DNA of 64,000 nucleotides from Mycolicibacterium diernhoferi (GCF_019456655.1 NZ_CP080332.1:5394001-5458000); one strand, 5' to 3'. Shown: positions 35,562 to 44,659, counted from the stretch's first letter. Made by a program: numbers and translations. Notes: a model not told the origin generated them from the sequence alone.

Positions 35562-36902
35562 ATGAGTCTGGGCTCACCCCGTTCATCTTTGAAACTCCTG
35601 CTCACGGTGGTGACGGCGGCGCTGTTGTGGGTGGCGGCCGCCATACCGGCGGCAGCACTGACGGTGACGTTCGTGCGGCACGGCGAGTCCGAGGGCAACG
35701 CGTCCGGCCGAATCGACACCTCGGTGCCCGGACCGGCTATCACCGCATCGGGACTCGCGCAGTCGCAAGCCGTGGCGGCCGCGTTGGCAAACAACGGCAC
35801 CGCCTACGACGCGATCTATACCTCGAACATGCTGCGCACCAGCCAGACTGCGCAGCCGTTCGCCGCGCTGACCGGCCTGACTCCGATCGCGCTGCCCGGG
35901 TTCCGGGAGATCAACGCCGGCATCTTCGAGGGTTCCTCGGAAAACTCCGGGCTGGGCAGGCTCGGGTATGGCCTGACCCCGGCGCTCTGGATGCTGGGCG
36001 CCCGGTCGGTGCCGATGCTGGGCGGCGGGAACGGCAATGCGTTCGATGCCCGGGTGGACGGGGCGCTCAAGGTGATCGAGGACAGCGGTGCACAGAACCC
36101 GGTGGTCTTCTCGCACGGTGCCACCATCATGTTCTGGACGATGATGAACGTGGACAATCCCGACCTCGGCCTGCTGTTGCGCCACCGACTGGACAACACC
36201 GACGTAGTGGTGATCGAGGGCAGCTCCGAGGAGGGCTGGACCCTGAAGAGCTGGGCCGGGGTGGACGTCGGTCCGGCCACGCTACCCACCAAGTTGTTCG
36301 TCAACGTCCGGGACCTGGTGGTGGCCCCGCAGACCGCGGTCTACAACGTGGCGCAGGCGTTCCGCACCGGGGATATCGCCAAGATCGCCACCGCGATCCG
36401 CAACGGGGTGAGCACGCTGGTGCAGGCACCGATCAAGTTCACCGGGGCGGTGATCCGCGATGTCGTGGACGCGCTGCGCCCGCAACGCAGCCCGGCCGCC
36501 CCACAGCGCGCTGCCGAACCCGACCCGACCACGACGGCGGCCGCCTTGACCGCGCCCCAGCGGGCGGAGCCCGAAGCGTCCGACTCCGAACAGGATGCCG
36601 CACCGGTACCGAAACTCCGGACCAGCCGGACCGCGAAGAAACCGAGCCGGGTCAGCGCGATCACCGAAATCGCCGGTGGCAGCAATGAGGACGAACTCAC
36701 CGAGGACGCGACGGTCACCCGACTCGACGTGAAGCGGGCGGGCCGGCCGGGAGTCGCGGTCGCCGGCGGTGGCAAGGCGACCGAAACCAGCGATGCCGGC
36801 GTCGATGACACGACCACGACCACCGGCTCCGACGACCGTGCAGCCGGCGACGGCAGTGCTGATGATGCCGACAGTGCCGGCTCCGAGAAGGACGCGGCCT
36901 GA
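35562..36902 (+). CDS. Exported histidine phosphatase family protein with long low-complexity tail
   Basis: 446 residues. A Sec-type signal is visible (basic start, then LLLTVVTAALLWVAAAIPAAA), directly followed by the phosphatase motif VTFVRHGESEGN. The second catalytic His is in VVFSHGATIMFW. The catalytic domain ends near residue 240. After a helical region, the last ~135 residues are rich in Ala, Pro, Glu, Asp and Thr, probably disordered and perhaps cell-wall located. It follows ddn by 17 bp. The substrate is unknown; family members remove phosphate from sugars, lipids or proteins. Confidence 0.85.
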   Translation: MSLGSPRSSLKLLLTVVTAALLWVAAAIPAAALTVTFVRHGESEGNASGRIDTSVPGPAITASGLAQSQAVAAALANNGTAYDAIYTSNMLRTSQTAQPFAALTGLTPIALPGFREINAGIFEGSSENSGLGRLGYGLTPALWMLGARSVPMLGGGNGNAFDARVDGALKVIEDSGAQNPVVFSHGATIMFWTMMNVDNPDLGLLLRHRLDNTDVVVIEGSSEEGWTLKSWAGVDVGPATLPTKLFVNVRDLVVAPQTAVYNVAQAFRTGDIAKIATAIRNGVSTLVQAPIKFTGAVIRDVVDALRPQRSPAAPQRAAEPDPTTTAAALTAPQRAEPEASDSEQDAAPVPKLRTSRTAKKPSRVSAITEIAGGSNEDELTEDATVTRLDVKRAGRPGVAVAGGGKATETSDAGVDDTTTTTGSDDRAAGDGSADDADSAGSEKDAA

Positions 36903-36937
36903 CCCCGCATCCGGGGCGCCGGCCACCCGGCTTCGGG

Positions 36938-37234
36938 GTGAGTGCGGGCGTCGCGCGCGCCGTCGCCGCCATGCTCGGCGCCACGTCCGCCCTGCTGTGG
37001 CTGATGTGCATGTATATCGTTGCGCGATCCGGCTTCTCGACCGATCCCGCCGCCGATCCGCAGGGTTACGCGCTGATGTTCGGCACCGTCGTCGGCGTCA
37101 TCGCCGGCCTGCTGTTCGCGGTGGCGTTGCCGGCGGCATTCCCGGTCGCCCGGCGCAGGCAGGTCTCCCGGATATGTCTGCTGCTGTTCCTCGGGGCGAC
37201 CGTCGCGCTCTACCTGGCGCTGGCCCTGTCCTAG
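36938..37234 (+). CDS. Small membrane protein, three predicted helices
   Basis: 98 residues from a GTG at 36938, 35 bp after the phosphatase gene. Three hydrophobic segments are seen (about 7-28, 46-66 and 78-97) with short polar loops and an Arg-rich inner loop (VARRRQVSR). I do not recognise the family. It sits between the exported phosphatase and the second Ddn-like gene, on the same strand, and is probably co-transcribed. Confidence 0.65.
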   Translation: MSAGVARAVAAMLGATSALLWLMCMYIVARSGFSTDPAADPQGYALMFGTVVGVIAGLLFAVALPAAFPVARRRQVSRICLLLFLGATVALYLALALS

Positions 37235-37282
37235 TTCGGGCGGGCTGGTTTGCCCGGGTCCGGATCGGGAAACCAGCGGTAC

Positions 37283-37729
37283 ATGGTCGACGTCCGCAAT
37301 TCGGGGCTGCTGGCATTGTCGATGAAGCACTTCGCCAAGGCGCATGTGTGGGTGTACCGGCGCACCGGCGGCCGTCTCGGCGCACGCCTGCTCTGGCTGC
37401 CGGCGGCGCTCATCACCACCACCGGCCGCCGGACCGGACAGCCGAGGGTGACCGCGACGCTGTGCCTGCGCGACGGTGAGCGGGTGGTGTTGCCGGCTTC
37501 GTTCGGCGGGCGTGATCACGACCCGGCGTGGTACCTGAACGTCCGGTCCGATCCCCGGGTGCACGTGCAGTACGGCCCCGACCGGTGGGACATGACCGCC
37601 AGGGATGCCACGCCCGCGGAACGAATCCGGTACTGGCCGAGGCTGACCCGGATGTACCCGCCGTATCGCGGCTACCGCGAGGCGGCCGACCGCGTCATCC
37701 CGTTGGTGGTCTGCGAACCGCGCGACTGA
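37283..37729 (+). CDS. Second Ddn-like F420-dependent nitroreductase family protein
   Basis: About 148 residues from the ATG at 37283 (a TTG at 37250 would add 11). It shares the split-barrel pattern with the ddn gene 2 kb upstream: ITTTGRRTGQPRVTATL, then DPAWYLNVRSDPRV and PAERIRYWPRLTRMYP. Despite a common ancestor the sequences differ widely, so the copy is old. The N-terminal helix (MKHFAKAHVWVYRRTGG) is cationic, as in membrane-associated Ddn. A strong hairpin follows the stop by four bases. Confidence 0.85.
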   Translation: MVDVRNSGLLALSMKHFAKAHVWVYRRTGGRLGARLLWLPAALITTTGRRTGQPRVTATLCLRDGERVVLPASFGGRDHDPAWYLNVRSDPRVHVQYGPDRWDMTARDATPAERIRYWPRLTRMYPPYRGYREAADRVIPLVVCEPRD

Positions 37730-37732
37730 CCC

Positions 37733-37785
37733 GCGGTCTGTGGAGTCTTACCCGGAATGGTTCCGGGTGAGACTCCACAAACCGC
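37733..37785. terminator. Long bidirectional hairpin terminator
   Basis: Two 25-base arms (37733-37757 and 37761-37785) around a TGG loop pair at 24 of 25 positions, counting one G-U on the plus-strand RNA. The hairpin fills the gap between the plus-strand Ddn-like gene (stop 37729) and the minus-strand SDR gene (stop 37794). There is no long T-run, which is common in mycobacterial terminators. Confidence 0.85.
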
Positions 37786-37793
37786 AGAGAGAT

Positions 37794-38699
37794 TCAGGCG
37801 CCGAAGACCGGCAGCGGTGTACGCGTCTTGGCCAGCAGGTCGCGCACCACCGGGCCGAGCTCGGCCGGGTCCCACTTGGCGCCCTTGTCGATCTCGCCGC
37901 CGCGGTTCCAGCCCTCGGCCACCCGGATGATGCCGCCTTCGACCTCGAAGACCTGACCGGTGATATCGCGGGATTCCACGCTGCCCAGCCAGACCACCAG
38001 CGGCGAGATGTTCTCCGGGGCCATCGCGTCGAACTCGCTGTCCTGGGTGGCCATCATGTCGGCGAACACCGTCTCGGTCATCCGGGTCCGCGCCGAGGGC
38101 GCGATGGCGTTGACCGACACACCGATTCGGCCCATCTCGGCGGCGGCCACCAGCGTCAGTGCCGCGATGCCCGCCTTGGCCGCGCTGTAGGTGGCCTGTC
38201 CGACACTGCCCTGAAGACCCGCACCGGAACTGGTGTTGATGATGCGGGCGTCGACGGTCTTGCCGGCCTTGGACTGGGCACGCCAGTACGCCCCGGCGTG
38301 CTTCATGGTGGCGAAGTGACCCTTGAGATGCACGGCGGTGACGGCGTCGAACTCGTCCTCGGTGGCGTTGACGAACATCCGGTCCCGCACGATGCCGGCA
38401 TTGTTCACCAAAACGTCCAGGCTGCCGAAATTTTCGATGGCGGTCTGGATCAGGCCTTCGGCCTCGCTCCAGTCCGCGACGTTGGCGCCGCTGGTGACGG
38501 CTTCACCGCCCGCGGCGATGATCTCGTCGACCACGTTCTGCGCGGCGCTGCCGCCGCCTGCCGGTGAGCCGTCCAGGCCGACACCGATGTCGTTGACCAC
38601 GACCCGCGCACCCTCGGCGGCGAATGCGAGCGCGTGTTCGCGCCCGATCCCGCCGCCGGCGCCCGTCACGATGACTACCCGACCGTCGAGCAAACCCAT
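37794..38699 (-). CDS. Short-chain dehydrogenase of the steroid region (Rv3548c-like)
   Basis: 301 residues with TGAGGGIGREHALAFA, VVNDIG, NNAGIVRDRMF, Ser in INTSSGAG and the YSAAK pair. The start motif and length match the dehydrogenase part of MFE-2/17beta-HSD4-type 3-hydroxyacyl-CoA dehydrogenases. It is syntenic with Rv3548c. A role in oxidising a hydroxyacyl-CoA in sterol breakdown fits, but the step is not assigned. The ATG at 38699 is followed on the same strand, after 19 bp upstream, by the second SDR gene. Confidence 0.85.
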   Translation of the reverse strand: MGLLDGRVVIVTGAGGGIGREHALAFAAEGARVVVNDIGVGLDGSPAGGGSAAQNVVDEIIAAGGEAVTSGANVADWSEAEGLIQTAIENFGSLDVLVNNAGIVRDRMFVNATEDEFDAVTAVHLKGHFATMKHAGAYWRAQSKAGKTVDARIINTSSGAGLQGSVGQATYSAAKAGIAALTLVAAAEMGRIGVSVNAIAPSARTRMTETVFADMMATQDSEFDAMAPENISPLVVWLGSVESRDITGQVFEVEGGIIRVAEGWNRGGEIDKGAKWDPAELGPVVRDLLAKTRTPLPVFGA

Positions 38700-38718
38700 T
38701 GCTGTTTCTCCTTGTTCG

Positions 38719-39492
38719 TCACTTGATGTCGGCAGTGGTGGTGCTCAGGTAATGCGGGGGCTCGCCGCCGCCGTGCACCTCCAACGAGGCGCCACTGATG
38801 TAGGAAGCCGCCGGCGAGGCCAGGAACGCTGTCGCCCAGCCGATGTCGGCGGGCTTGGCCAGCCGCCCCAGCGGCACATTCTTGGAGATGGCCGCGATGG
38901 ACTCGGCGTCACCGTAGAACAGTTCGGACTGTTCGGTCTCGACCATGCCGACCACCACCGAATTCACCCGGACCTTGGGCGCCCACTCCACGGCCAGTGT
39001 CGAGGTGAGGTTGTCGATTCCGGCCTTGGCCGCCCCGTAGGCCGCGGTGCCGGGCGTCGGCCGGTGACCGCTGACGCTGGAGATGTTGACGATCGAGCCG
39101 CCGGAGTCCTGGTTCTGCATCACCGCGTTGGCGTGCGTGGACACCGACAGCGCGCCGATCAGGTTCAGTTCGATGATCTTGGTGCTGAATTTGGCCGAGG
39201 CCTCGGCGGCCGGCACGTACGGAGATCCGCCGGCGTTGTTGACCACCACGTCCAGCCGACCATGGGCGGCCACCACGGCCTCGATGAGGGCCTTCACCGA
39301 ATCGTCGTCCCGGATGTCACAGGAATGGAACTCGTACGGCGAACCCTCCACCGGGCGGCGCGCACAGGTCACCACCGTGGCACCCTGACCGGCGAAGACG
39401 GCGCTGATACCGGCACCGACGCCGCGCACTCCTCCGGTCACCAGGACCACCCGGCCATCCAGTTGCAGATCGATTCCAGCCGTGTCACTCAC
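38719..39492 (-). CDS. Short-chain dehydrogenase of the steroid region (Rv3549c-like)
   Basis: About 257 residues from a GTG at 39492. SDR motifs are TGGVRGVGAGISAVFA, NNAGGSPY, Ser in NISSVSG and YGAAK. Syntenic with Rv3549c. The start was chosen because it lies just inside the divergent KstR2 operator; longer frames run through the operator. The gene is the first of a two-gene minus-strand unit with the neighbouring SDR. Substrate not known; probably a ring-degradation intermediate given the KstR2 box. Confidence 0.83.
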   Translation of the reverse strand: MSDTAGIDLQLDGRVVLVTGGVRGVGAGISAVFAGQGATVVTCARRPVEGSPYEFHSCDIRDDDSVKALIEAVVAAHGRLDVVVNNAGGSPYVPAAEASAKFSTKIIELNLIGALSVSTHANAVMQNQDSGGSIVNISSVSGHRPTPGTAAYGAAKAGIDNLTSTLAVEWAPKVRVNSVVVGMVETEQSELFYGDAESIAAISKNVPLGRLAKPADIGWATAFLASPAASYISGASLEVHGGGEPPHYLSTTTADIK

Positions 39493-39507
39493 TGTGCTAG
39501 CGTACCA

Positions 39508-39521
39508 AGCAAGTGCTTGCT
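39508..39521. promoter_or_regulatory. KstR2 operator, SDR/echA20 divergent promoter
   Basis: AGCAAGTGCTTGCT matches the published KstR2 consensus AnCAAGnnCTTGnT at every fixed position. It lies in the 58 bp between the divergent starts of the SDR gene (39492) and echA20 (39551), so one site can repress both units. KstR2 is released by the CoA ester of the two-ring intermediate HIP. Confidence 0.92.
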
Positions 39522-39550
39522 TAGGTAGCGACCCTCTCAGGAAGTGTCTT

Positions 39551-40321
39551 GTGTCAGATCCCATGAAGACCATCACCACGCAAACAGTCGAACCGGGCAT
39601 CGTCTCGGTGACCGTGAACTACCCGCCCGTCAACGCGATCCCGTCCCGCGGATGGTTCGAACTCGGCGATGCCATCACCGCCGCAGGCCGTGACCGCAGC
39701 ACCCACGTGGTGATCCTGCGCGCGGAGGGACGCGGCTTCAACGCCGGCGTGGACATCAAGGAAATGCAGAACACCGAGGGCTTCACCGCCCTCATCGACG
39801 CCAACCGCGGCTGCTACCACGCCTTCAAGGCCGTCTACGAGTGCGAGGTCCCGGTCGTGGCCGCCGTGAACGGGTTCTGCGTCGGCGGCGGGATCGGCCT
39901 GGTCGGCAACGCCGACGTCATCGTCGCCTCCGATGACGCCAAGTTCGGCCTGCCCGAGGTCGAACGCGGCGCCCTGGGCGCGGCCACCCACCTGTCCCGG
40001 CTGGTCCCCCAGCACCTGATGCGCCGACTGTTCTTCACCGCGGCCACCGTCGACGCCGAGACGCTGCACCACTTCGGCTCGGTACACGAGGTGGTGCCGC
40101 GCGCCGAACTCGACGAGTCCGCACTGCGGGTGGCCCGCGACATCGCCAACAAGGACACCCGGGTGATCCGGGCGGCCAAGGAGGCGCTGAACTTCATCGA
40201 CGTGCAGCCCGTCACCGCGCGCTACCGGATGGAGCAGGGCTTCACCTTCGAGCTGAACCTCGCGGGCGTCTCCGATGAGCACCGCGACGCATTCGCCGGC
40301 ACCGACAAGGGATCTAAATAG
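39551..40321 (+). CDS. echA20: Enoyl-CoA hydratase-family ring hydrolase
   Basis: About 256 residues, a crotonase-fold protein orthologous to Rv3550. In the HIP pathway EchA20 hydrolyses the D ring of the bicyclic CoA intermediate. Crotonase features are the oxyanion segment ILRAEGRGFNAGVDIKEM and VAAVNGFCVGGGIGLVGNAD. A GTG at 39551 with AGGAAG six bases before it is preferred; an ATG at 39563 is the alternative. It heads echA20-ipdA-ipdB-ipdC and has the KstR2 site in its promoter. Confidence 0.93.
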   Translation: MSDPMKTITTQTVEPGIVSVTVNYPPVNAIPSRGWFELGDAITAAGRDRSTHVVILRAEGRGFNAGVDIKEMQNTEGFTALIDANRGCYHAFKAVYECEVPVVAAVNGFCVGGGIGLVGNADVIVASDDAKFGLPEVERGALGAATHLSRLVPQHLMRRLFFTAATVDAETLHHFGSVHEVVPRAELDESALRVARDIANKDTRVIRAAKEALNFIDVQPVTARYRMEQGFTFELNLAGVSDEHRDAFAGTDKGSK

Positions 40322-40323
40322 CT

Positions 40324-41193
40324 ATGGCAGACAAGAGAACGACGCTGGACGAGGCCGTCGCCTCGATCGAAAGCGGTATGACGATCGGTATCGGCGGCTG
40401 GGGCTCGCGGCGCAAGCCGATGGCCTTCATCCGCGCGCTGCTGCGCACCGATGTCAAGGACCTCACCGTCGTCACCTATGGCGGTCCGGATCTCGGCCTG
40501 CTGTGCTCGGCCGACAAGGTCAAGCGCGTCTACTACGGCTTCGTCTCGCTGGACTCGCCGCCGTTCTATGACCCGTGGTTCGCCAAGGCCCGCACCGCCG
40601 GCGCCATCGAGGCCCGCGAGATGGACGAGGGCATGCTGCGCTGCGGACTGCAGGCAGCCGCACAGCGACTGCCGTTCCTGCCGATCCGCGCCGGTCTGGG
40701 CAGCGATGTGCGCACCTTCTGGGGCGACGAGCTCAAGACCGTCAAATCCCCATACGACGACCAGGAACTCATCGCCATGCCGGCACTGAACCTGGACGCG
40801 GCGTTCGTGCACATGAACCTCGGTGACCAGCGCGGCAACGCCGCCTACACCGGTATCGACCCGTACTTCGACGACCTGTTCCTGATGTCTGCGCAGAAGC
40901 GCTTCCTGTCTGTGGAGAAGATCGTGTCCACCGAGGAGCTGGTGAGTTCGGTTGTGCCGCAGCAGCTGCTGATCAATCGGATGATGGTCGACGCCGTGGT
41001 GGAGGCACCGGGCGGTGCGCACTTCACCACCGGCGAACCGGATTACAAGCGCGACGAGAAGTTCCAGCGCCACTATGCCGAGGCCGCCGGGTCGCAGGAG
41101 ACCTGGGCCGAGTTCGTCAAGACCTACCTGTCCGGCAGCGAGGCGGACTACCAGGCTGCCGTGCGCAAGTTCGCAGAGGAGAACAACCGATGA
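40324..41193 (+). CDS. ipdA: Steroid C-ring hydrolase, alpha subunit
   Basis: 289 residues, orthologue of Rv3551. IpdA and IpdB look like a family I CoA-transferase (glutaconate type) but act as a hydrolase that opens the last (C) ring of COCHEA-CoA. The N-terminal GMTIGIGGWGSRRKP is the CoA-transferase start, and the acidic stretch AREMDEGML (about 97-105) is where the known functional Glu lies. It is two bases from echA20 and overlaps ipdB by four. Confidence 0.95.
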   Translation: MADKRTTLDEAVASIESGMTIGIGGWGSRRKPMAFIRALLRTDVKDLTVVTYGGPDLGLLCSADKVKRVYYGFVSLDSPPFYDPWFAKARTAGAIEAREMDEGMLRCGLQAAAQRLPFLPIRAGLGSDVRTFWGDELKTVKSPYDDQELIAMPALNLDAAFVHMNLGDQRGNAAYTGIDPYFDDLFLMSAQKRFLSVEKIVSTEELVSSVVPQQLLINRMMVDAVVEAPGGAHFTTGEPDYKRDEKFQRHYAEAAGSQETWAEFVKTYLSGSEADYQAAVRKFAEENNR

Positions 41194-41948
41194 GCCAGGC
41201 GAGCGAAGCGACCCGTGCCGAGGTGTGCGCCGTCGCGTGCGCCGAATTGTTCCGTGACGCAGGCGAGATCATGGTCAGCCCGATGACGACCATCGTGCAG
41301 ATCGGCGCCCGTCTGGCCCGCCTGACCTTCTCCCCCGACATCGTGCTGACCGATGGTGAGGCGCGCATCATCGCCGACACCCCGGCCATCGGGGCGCCGG
41401 CGGCCATCGAGGGCTGGATGCCGTTCAACCGGGTCTTCGAGACGCTGGCCTGGGGCCGTCGCCATGTGGTGATGGGCGCCAACCAGATCGACCGCTACGG
41501 CAACCAGAACCTGTCCGCGTTCGGGCCGATCCAGCATCCGACCCGGCAGATGTTCGGTGTCCGTGGCGCCCCGGGCAACTCCATCAACCACCCCACCAGC
41601 TACTTCGTGGGTAACCACTCCAAGCGGGTGTTCACCGAACAGGTGGACATCGTCTCCGGCATCGGCTGGGACAAGATCGATCCCGCCAATCCCGCCTACC
41701 GGTTCGCGAACATCTTCCGGGTGATCAGCAACCTGGGCGTCTTCGACTTCAACGGCCCCGATCACCAGCTGCGGGCGGTGTCGCTGCACCCGGGCGTCGA
41801 GCCCGATCAGGTCGCCGAGAACACCTCCTTCGAGGTGCACGGGCTGGATTCCGTCCAGACCACCCGGCTGCCCAGCGCCGAAGAACAGCGCCTGCTGCGC
41901 GAGGTCATCGATCCGAAGTCGCTGCGCGACAAAGAGGTCAAGGCTTAA
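41190..41948 (+). CDS. ipdB: Steroid C-ring hydrolase, beta subunit
   Basis: 252 residues, orthologue of Rv3552, partner of IpdA. The beta-subunit features are a Gly-rich N-terminal core and the region GAPGNSINHPTSYFVGNH. A typical CoA-transferase beta subunit would carry the catalytic Glu in an SENG-like motif, which is not seen here; this agrees with the known hydrolase role. ATGA overlap with ipdA suggests strict co-translation. Confidence 0.94.
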   Translation: MSQASEATRAEVCAVACAELFRDAGEIMVSPMTTIVQIGARLARLTFSPDIVLTDGEARIIADTPAIGAPAAIEGWMPFNRVFETLAWGRRHVVMGANQIDRYGNQNLSAFGPIQHPTRQMFGVRGAPGNSINHPTSYFVGNHSKRVFTEQVDIVSGIGWDKIDPANPAYRFANIFRVISNLGVFDFNGPDHQLRAVSLHPGVEPDQVAENTSFEVHGLDSVQTTRLPSAEEQRLLREVIDPKSLRDKEVKA

Positions 41949-41950
41949 CC

Positions 41951-43024
41951 ATGGCGAAGCTGGTCACCCCGCTGACCGAACTGGTCGGCATCGAACACCC
42001 GGTCGTACAGACCGGCATGGGTTGGGTCGCGGGCGCCCGGCTGGTCGCCGCGACCTCGAACGCGGGCGGGCTGGGCATCCTGGCCTCGGCGACGATGACG
42101 CTGGCCGAACTGCAGACCGCGGTCGCCAAGGTCAAGGCTGCCACCGACAAGCCGTTCGGCATCAACATCCGGGCGGACGCCGGGGACGCGATCGACCGCG
42201 TCGACCTCCTGATCCGCGAAGGAGTCAAAGTCGCCTCCTTCGCTCTGGCTCCCAAGCCCGATCTGATCGCCAAGCTCAAGGACGCCGGGGTGGTGGTCAT
42301 CCCGTCGGTCGGGCTGGCCAAGCACGCCAAGAAGGTGGCGAGTTGGGGTGCGGACGCGGTGATCGTGCAGGGCGGTGAGGGCGGTGGGCACACCGGCCCG
42401 ATCGCCACCACGCTGCTGCTGCCCTCGGTACTCGACGCCGTCAAGGACACCGGCATGCCGGTGGTGGCCGCGGGCGGGTTCTTCGACGGCCGCGGACTGG
42501 CGGCCGCACTGTCCTACGGCGCCGCCGGCGTCGCCATGGGGACCCGGTTCCTGCTCACCTCGGACTCGACCGTGCCCGATGCCGTCAAGCAGCGCTACCT
42601 GGACGCCGCACTGGACGGCACAGTCGTCTCCACCCGGGTGGACGGTATGCCGCACCGGGTGCTGCGCACCGGTTTGGTGGAGAAGCTGGAAAGCGGTTCC
42701 CCGGTGCGCGGTTTCGCCGCGGCGCTGGGCAACGCGCAGAAGTTCAAGAAGCTGTCCGGGATGACCTGGAAGTCCATGGTCACCGACGGGTTGGCGATGC
42801 GGCACGGCAAGGACCTGACCTGGTCGCAGGTCGTGATGGCGGCCAACACCCCGATGCTGCTCAAGGCCGGTCTGGTGGAAGGCAACACCGAGGCCGGTGT
42901 GCTGGCCTCGGGCCAGGTCGCGGGCATCCTGGACGATCTGCCCTCGTGCGCCGAACTGGTGCCGGCCATCGTGGCCGACGCGGTGACGCATCTGCGCTCG
43001 GCATCGGGTTACATCACCGACTGA
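41951..43024 (+). CDS. ipdC: FMN-dependent oxidoreductase of the HIP pathway
   Basis: 357 residues, orthologue of Rv3553, of the nitronate monooxygenase/2-nitropropane dioxygenase family. IpdC introduces a double bond into the two-ring CoA intermediate before EchA20 acts. The TIM-barrel FMN site is seen as QTGMGWVAG, SNAGGLGILAS and VQGGEGGGHTG. It is two bases from ipdB and closes the operon. A ferredoxin gene (fdxB) that follows it in M. tuberculosis is not present. Confidence 0.93.
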   Translation: MAKLVTPLTELVGIEHPVVQTGMGWVAGARLVAATSNAGGLGILASATMTLAELQTAVAKVKAATDKPFGINIRADAGDAIDRVDLLIREGVKVASFALAPKPDLIAKLKDAGVVVIPSVGLAKHAKKVASWGADAVIVQGGEGGGHTGPIATTLLLPSVLDAVKDTGMPVVAAGGFFDGRGLAAALSYGAAGVAMGTRFLLTSDSTVPDAVKQRYLDAALDGTVVSTRVDGMPHRVLRTGLVEKLESGSPVRGFAAALGNAQKFKKLSGMTWKSMVTDGLAMRHGKDLTWSQVVMAANTPMLLKAGLVEGNTEAGVLASGQVAGILDDLPSCAELVPAIVADAVTHLRSASGYITD

Positions 43025-43063
43025 GTCCGTTCCCCCGGCGCGTTTTTCGGGTATGGAGAACCC

Positions 43064-44608
43064 ATGCCCGACCTGGCGCGGTGGTTCCTCACGGCGCAGG
43101 AGCGCGGAAACCCGTCCACGCGCCTGCCCGCGTGGAGCACCGGCAACCTGGCCGAACCGCTGATCCACGGCGCAACGTACTTCGACCGGCTCGTGACGGA
43201 GGTCGAGGCGCTGCAGGCCGGCGACCACCTGTTCTTCACCGACTGGCGGGGTGACCCCGATCAGTTGCTGCGCGACCAGGGTCCGACCATCGCCGAATTG
43301 TTCTGCCGCGCCGCCACGCGTGGAGTCGTGGTCAAGGGCCTGATGTGGCGTTCGCACCTGGACGCGTTCGCCTACAGCGAGGAAGAGAACCGGCACCTCG
43401 GCGACGCGATCGAGGCCGCCGGCGGCGAGGTGCTGCTCGACCAGCGGGTGCGATTCGGCGGTTCGCACCACCAGAAGTTGGTGGTCCTGCGCCATCCTTC
43501 GGCCCCCGAACGCGACGTGGCATTCGCCGGCGGCATCGACCTGTGCCACTCCCGCCGCGATGACGCATCGCATCGCGGGGACCGCCAGGCGGTGCGGATG
43601 GCGCGAAACTACGGCGACCACCCGCCCTGGCATGACGTGCAACTCCAGGTGCGTGGGCCCGCCGTCGGCGCACTGGACACCTCGTTCCGGGAACGCTGGG
43701 ACGACCCCGCGGCGCTGGACATGCTCAACCCGCTCGCCTACGTCCGCGACCGGCTGCGCGGCGCTGATCTGCAACCCGGTGCGCTGCCCGACCAGCCGCC
43801 CGACCCGCCGCCGTGCGGTCGCCATGCCGTGCAGGTGCTGCGCACCTACCCCGACGGGCATTTCGAGTACGACTTCGCGCCGCGGGGCGAACGCAGTATC
43901 GCCCGCGGTTACAGCAAGGTGGTGCGCCGCGCGCGGCAGCTGATCTATCTGGAGGACCAGTATCTGTGGTCCAAACGGGTCGCCGACCTGTTCGTCCGGG
44001 CGCTGACGGACAATCCCGGTCTGCATCTTGTCGCGGTGGTGCCCCGCTACCCCGACGTGGACGGGCGCCTGGCGTTGCCACCGAACCAGATCGGGCGCCA
44101 TGAGGCCATCGCGGCGTGCAGCCGGGTGAGCCCGGACCGGGTGCACGTGTTCGATGTTGAAAATCATTCGGGCACACCGGTATATGTACACGCCAAGGTG
44201 TGCACGGTGGACGATGAATGGGCCAGCGTGGGTAGCGACAACTTCAACCGGCGGTCCTGGACGCATGACAGCGAGTTATCCTGTGCGGTAATCGATCCCG
44301 ACGGGATTTTCGCCCGCGACCTGCGGTTGAGACTGTTGCGTGAGCACCTGGACCGTGCCGAGGACGGTAGTCAGGACGGCGGGCTGGCCGACCCGCAGAC
44401 CGCGGTGGCGGAGATCGAAACAGCCGCGGGGGCGTTGGAGGCGTGGCACGCGTCGGGCCGCCGGGGTGCGCGCCCACCGGGGCGGCTGCGCCCGCACCGT
44501 CCCGAGCGGCTCGGCCGGTTCACCCGGCTGTGGGCGGGACCGGCCTACCGGATGATCTACGACCCCGACGGGCGCAACGTCCGCGACCGGATCCGGGACC
44601 GCTGGTGA
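43064..44608 (+). CDS. Phospholipase D-like phosphodiesterase/transferase
   Basis: 514 residues with the two half-sites of the PLD superfamily. The first is SHHQKLVVLRHP, with the family Asp position less clear. The second is a full HAKVCTVDDEW (HxKx4D) followed by GSDNFNRRSW. No signal peptide is seen, and the C-terminus is Arg/Pro-rich. The reaction could be phospholipid cleavage, transphosphatidylation or cardiolipin-type synthesis. It lies in the steroid region where M. tuberculosis has fdxB, on the strand of the ipd operon but 39 bp after it, so it may be an insertion rather than part of the pathway. Confidence 0.85.
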   Translation: MPDLARWFLTAQERGNPSTRLPAWSTGNLAEPLIHGATYFDRLVTEVEALQAGDHLFFTDWRGDPDQLLRDQGPTIAELFCRAATRGVVVKGLMWRSHLDAFAYSEEENRHLGDAIEAAGGEVLLDQRVRFGGSHHQKLVVLRHPSAPERDVAFAGGIDLCHSRRDDASHRGDRQAVRMARNYGDHPPWHDVQLQVRGPAVGALDTSFRERWDDPAALDMLNPLAYVRDRLRGADLQPGALPDQPPDPPPCGRHAVQVLRTYPDGHFEYDFAPRGERSIARGYSKVVRRARQLIYLEDQYLWSKRVADLFVRALTDNPGLHLVAVVPRYPDVDGRLALPPNQIGRHEAIAACSRVSPDRVHVFDVENHSGTPVYVHAKVCTVDDEWASVGSDNFNRRSWTHDSELSCAVIDPDGIFARDLRLRLLREHLDRAEDGSQDGGLADPQTAVAEIETAAGALEAWHASGRRGARPPGRLRPHRPERLGRFTRLWAGPAYRMIYDPDGRNVRDRIRDRW

Positions 44609-44659
44609 TCGTCACGAATCGACCACGGCAGCCCGGCGGGGTTCCTACACTCGGGGCGC

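Noticed and set aside
36341..37564. 407-residue minus-strand open frame
   Set aside because: Antisense to the phosphatase tail, the membrane protein and the Ddn-like gene; no motif.
41945..44266. 773-residue minus-strand open frame
   Set aside because: It lies opposite ipdC and the PLD-like gene, which have clear family motifs. The antisense product has none.
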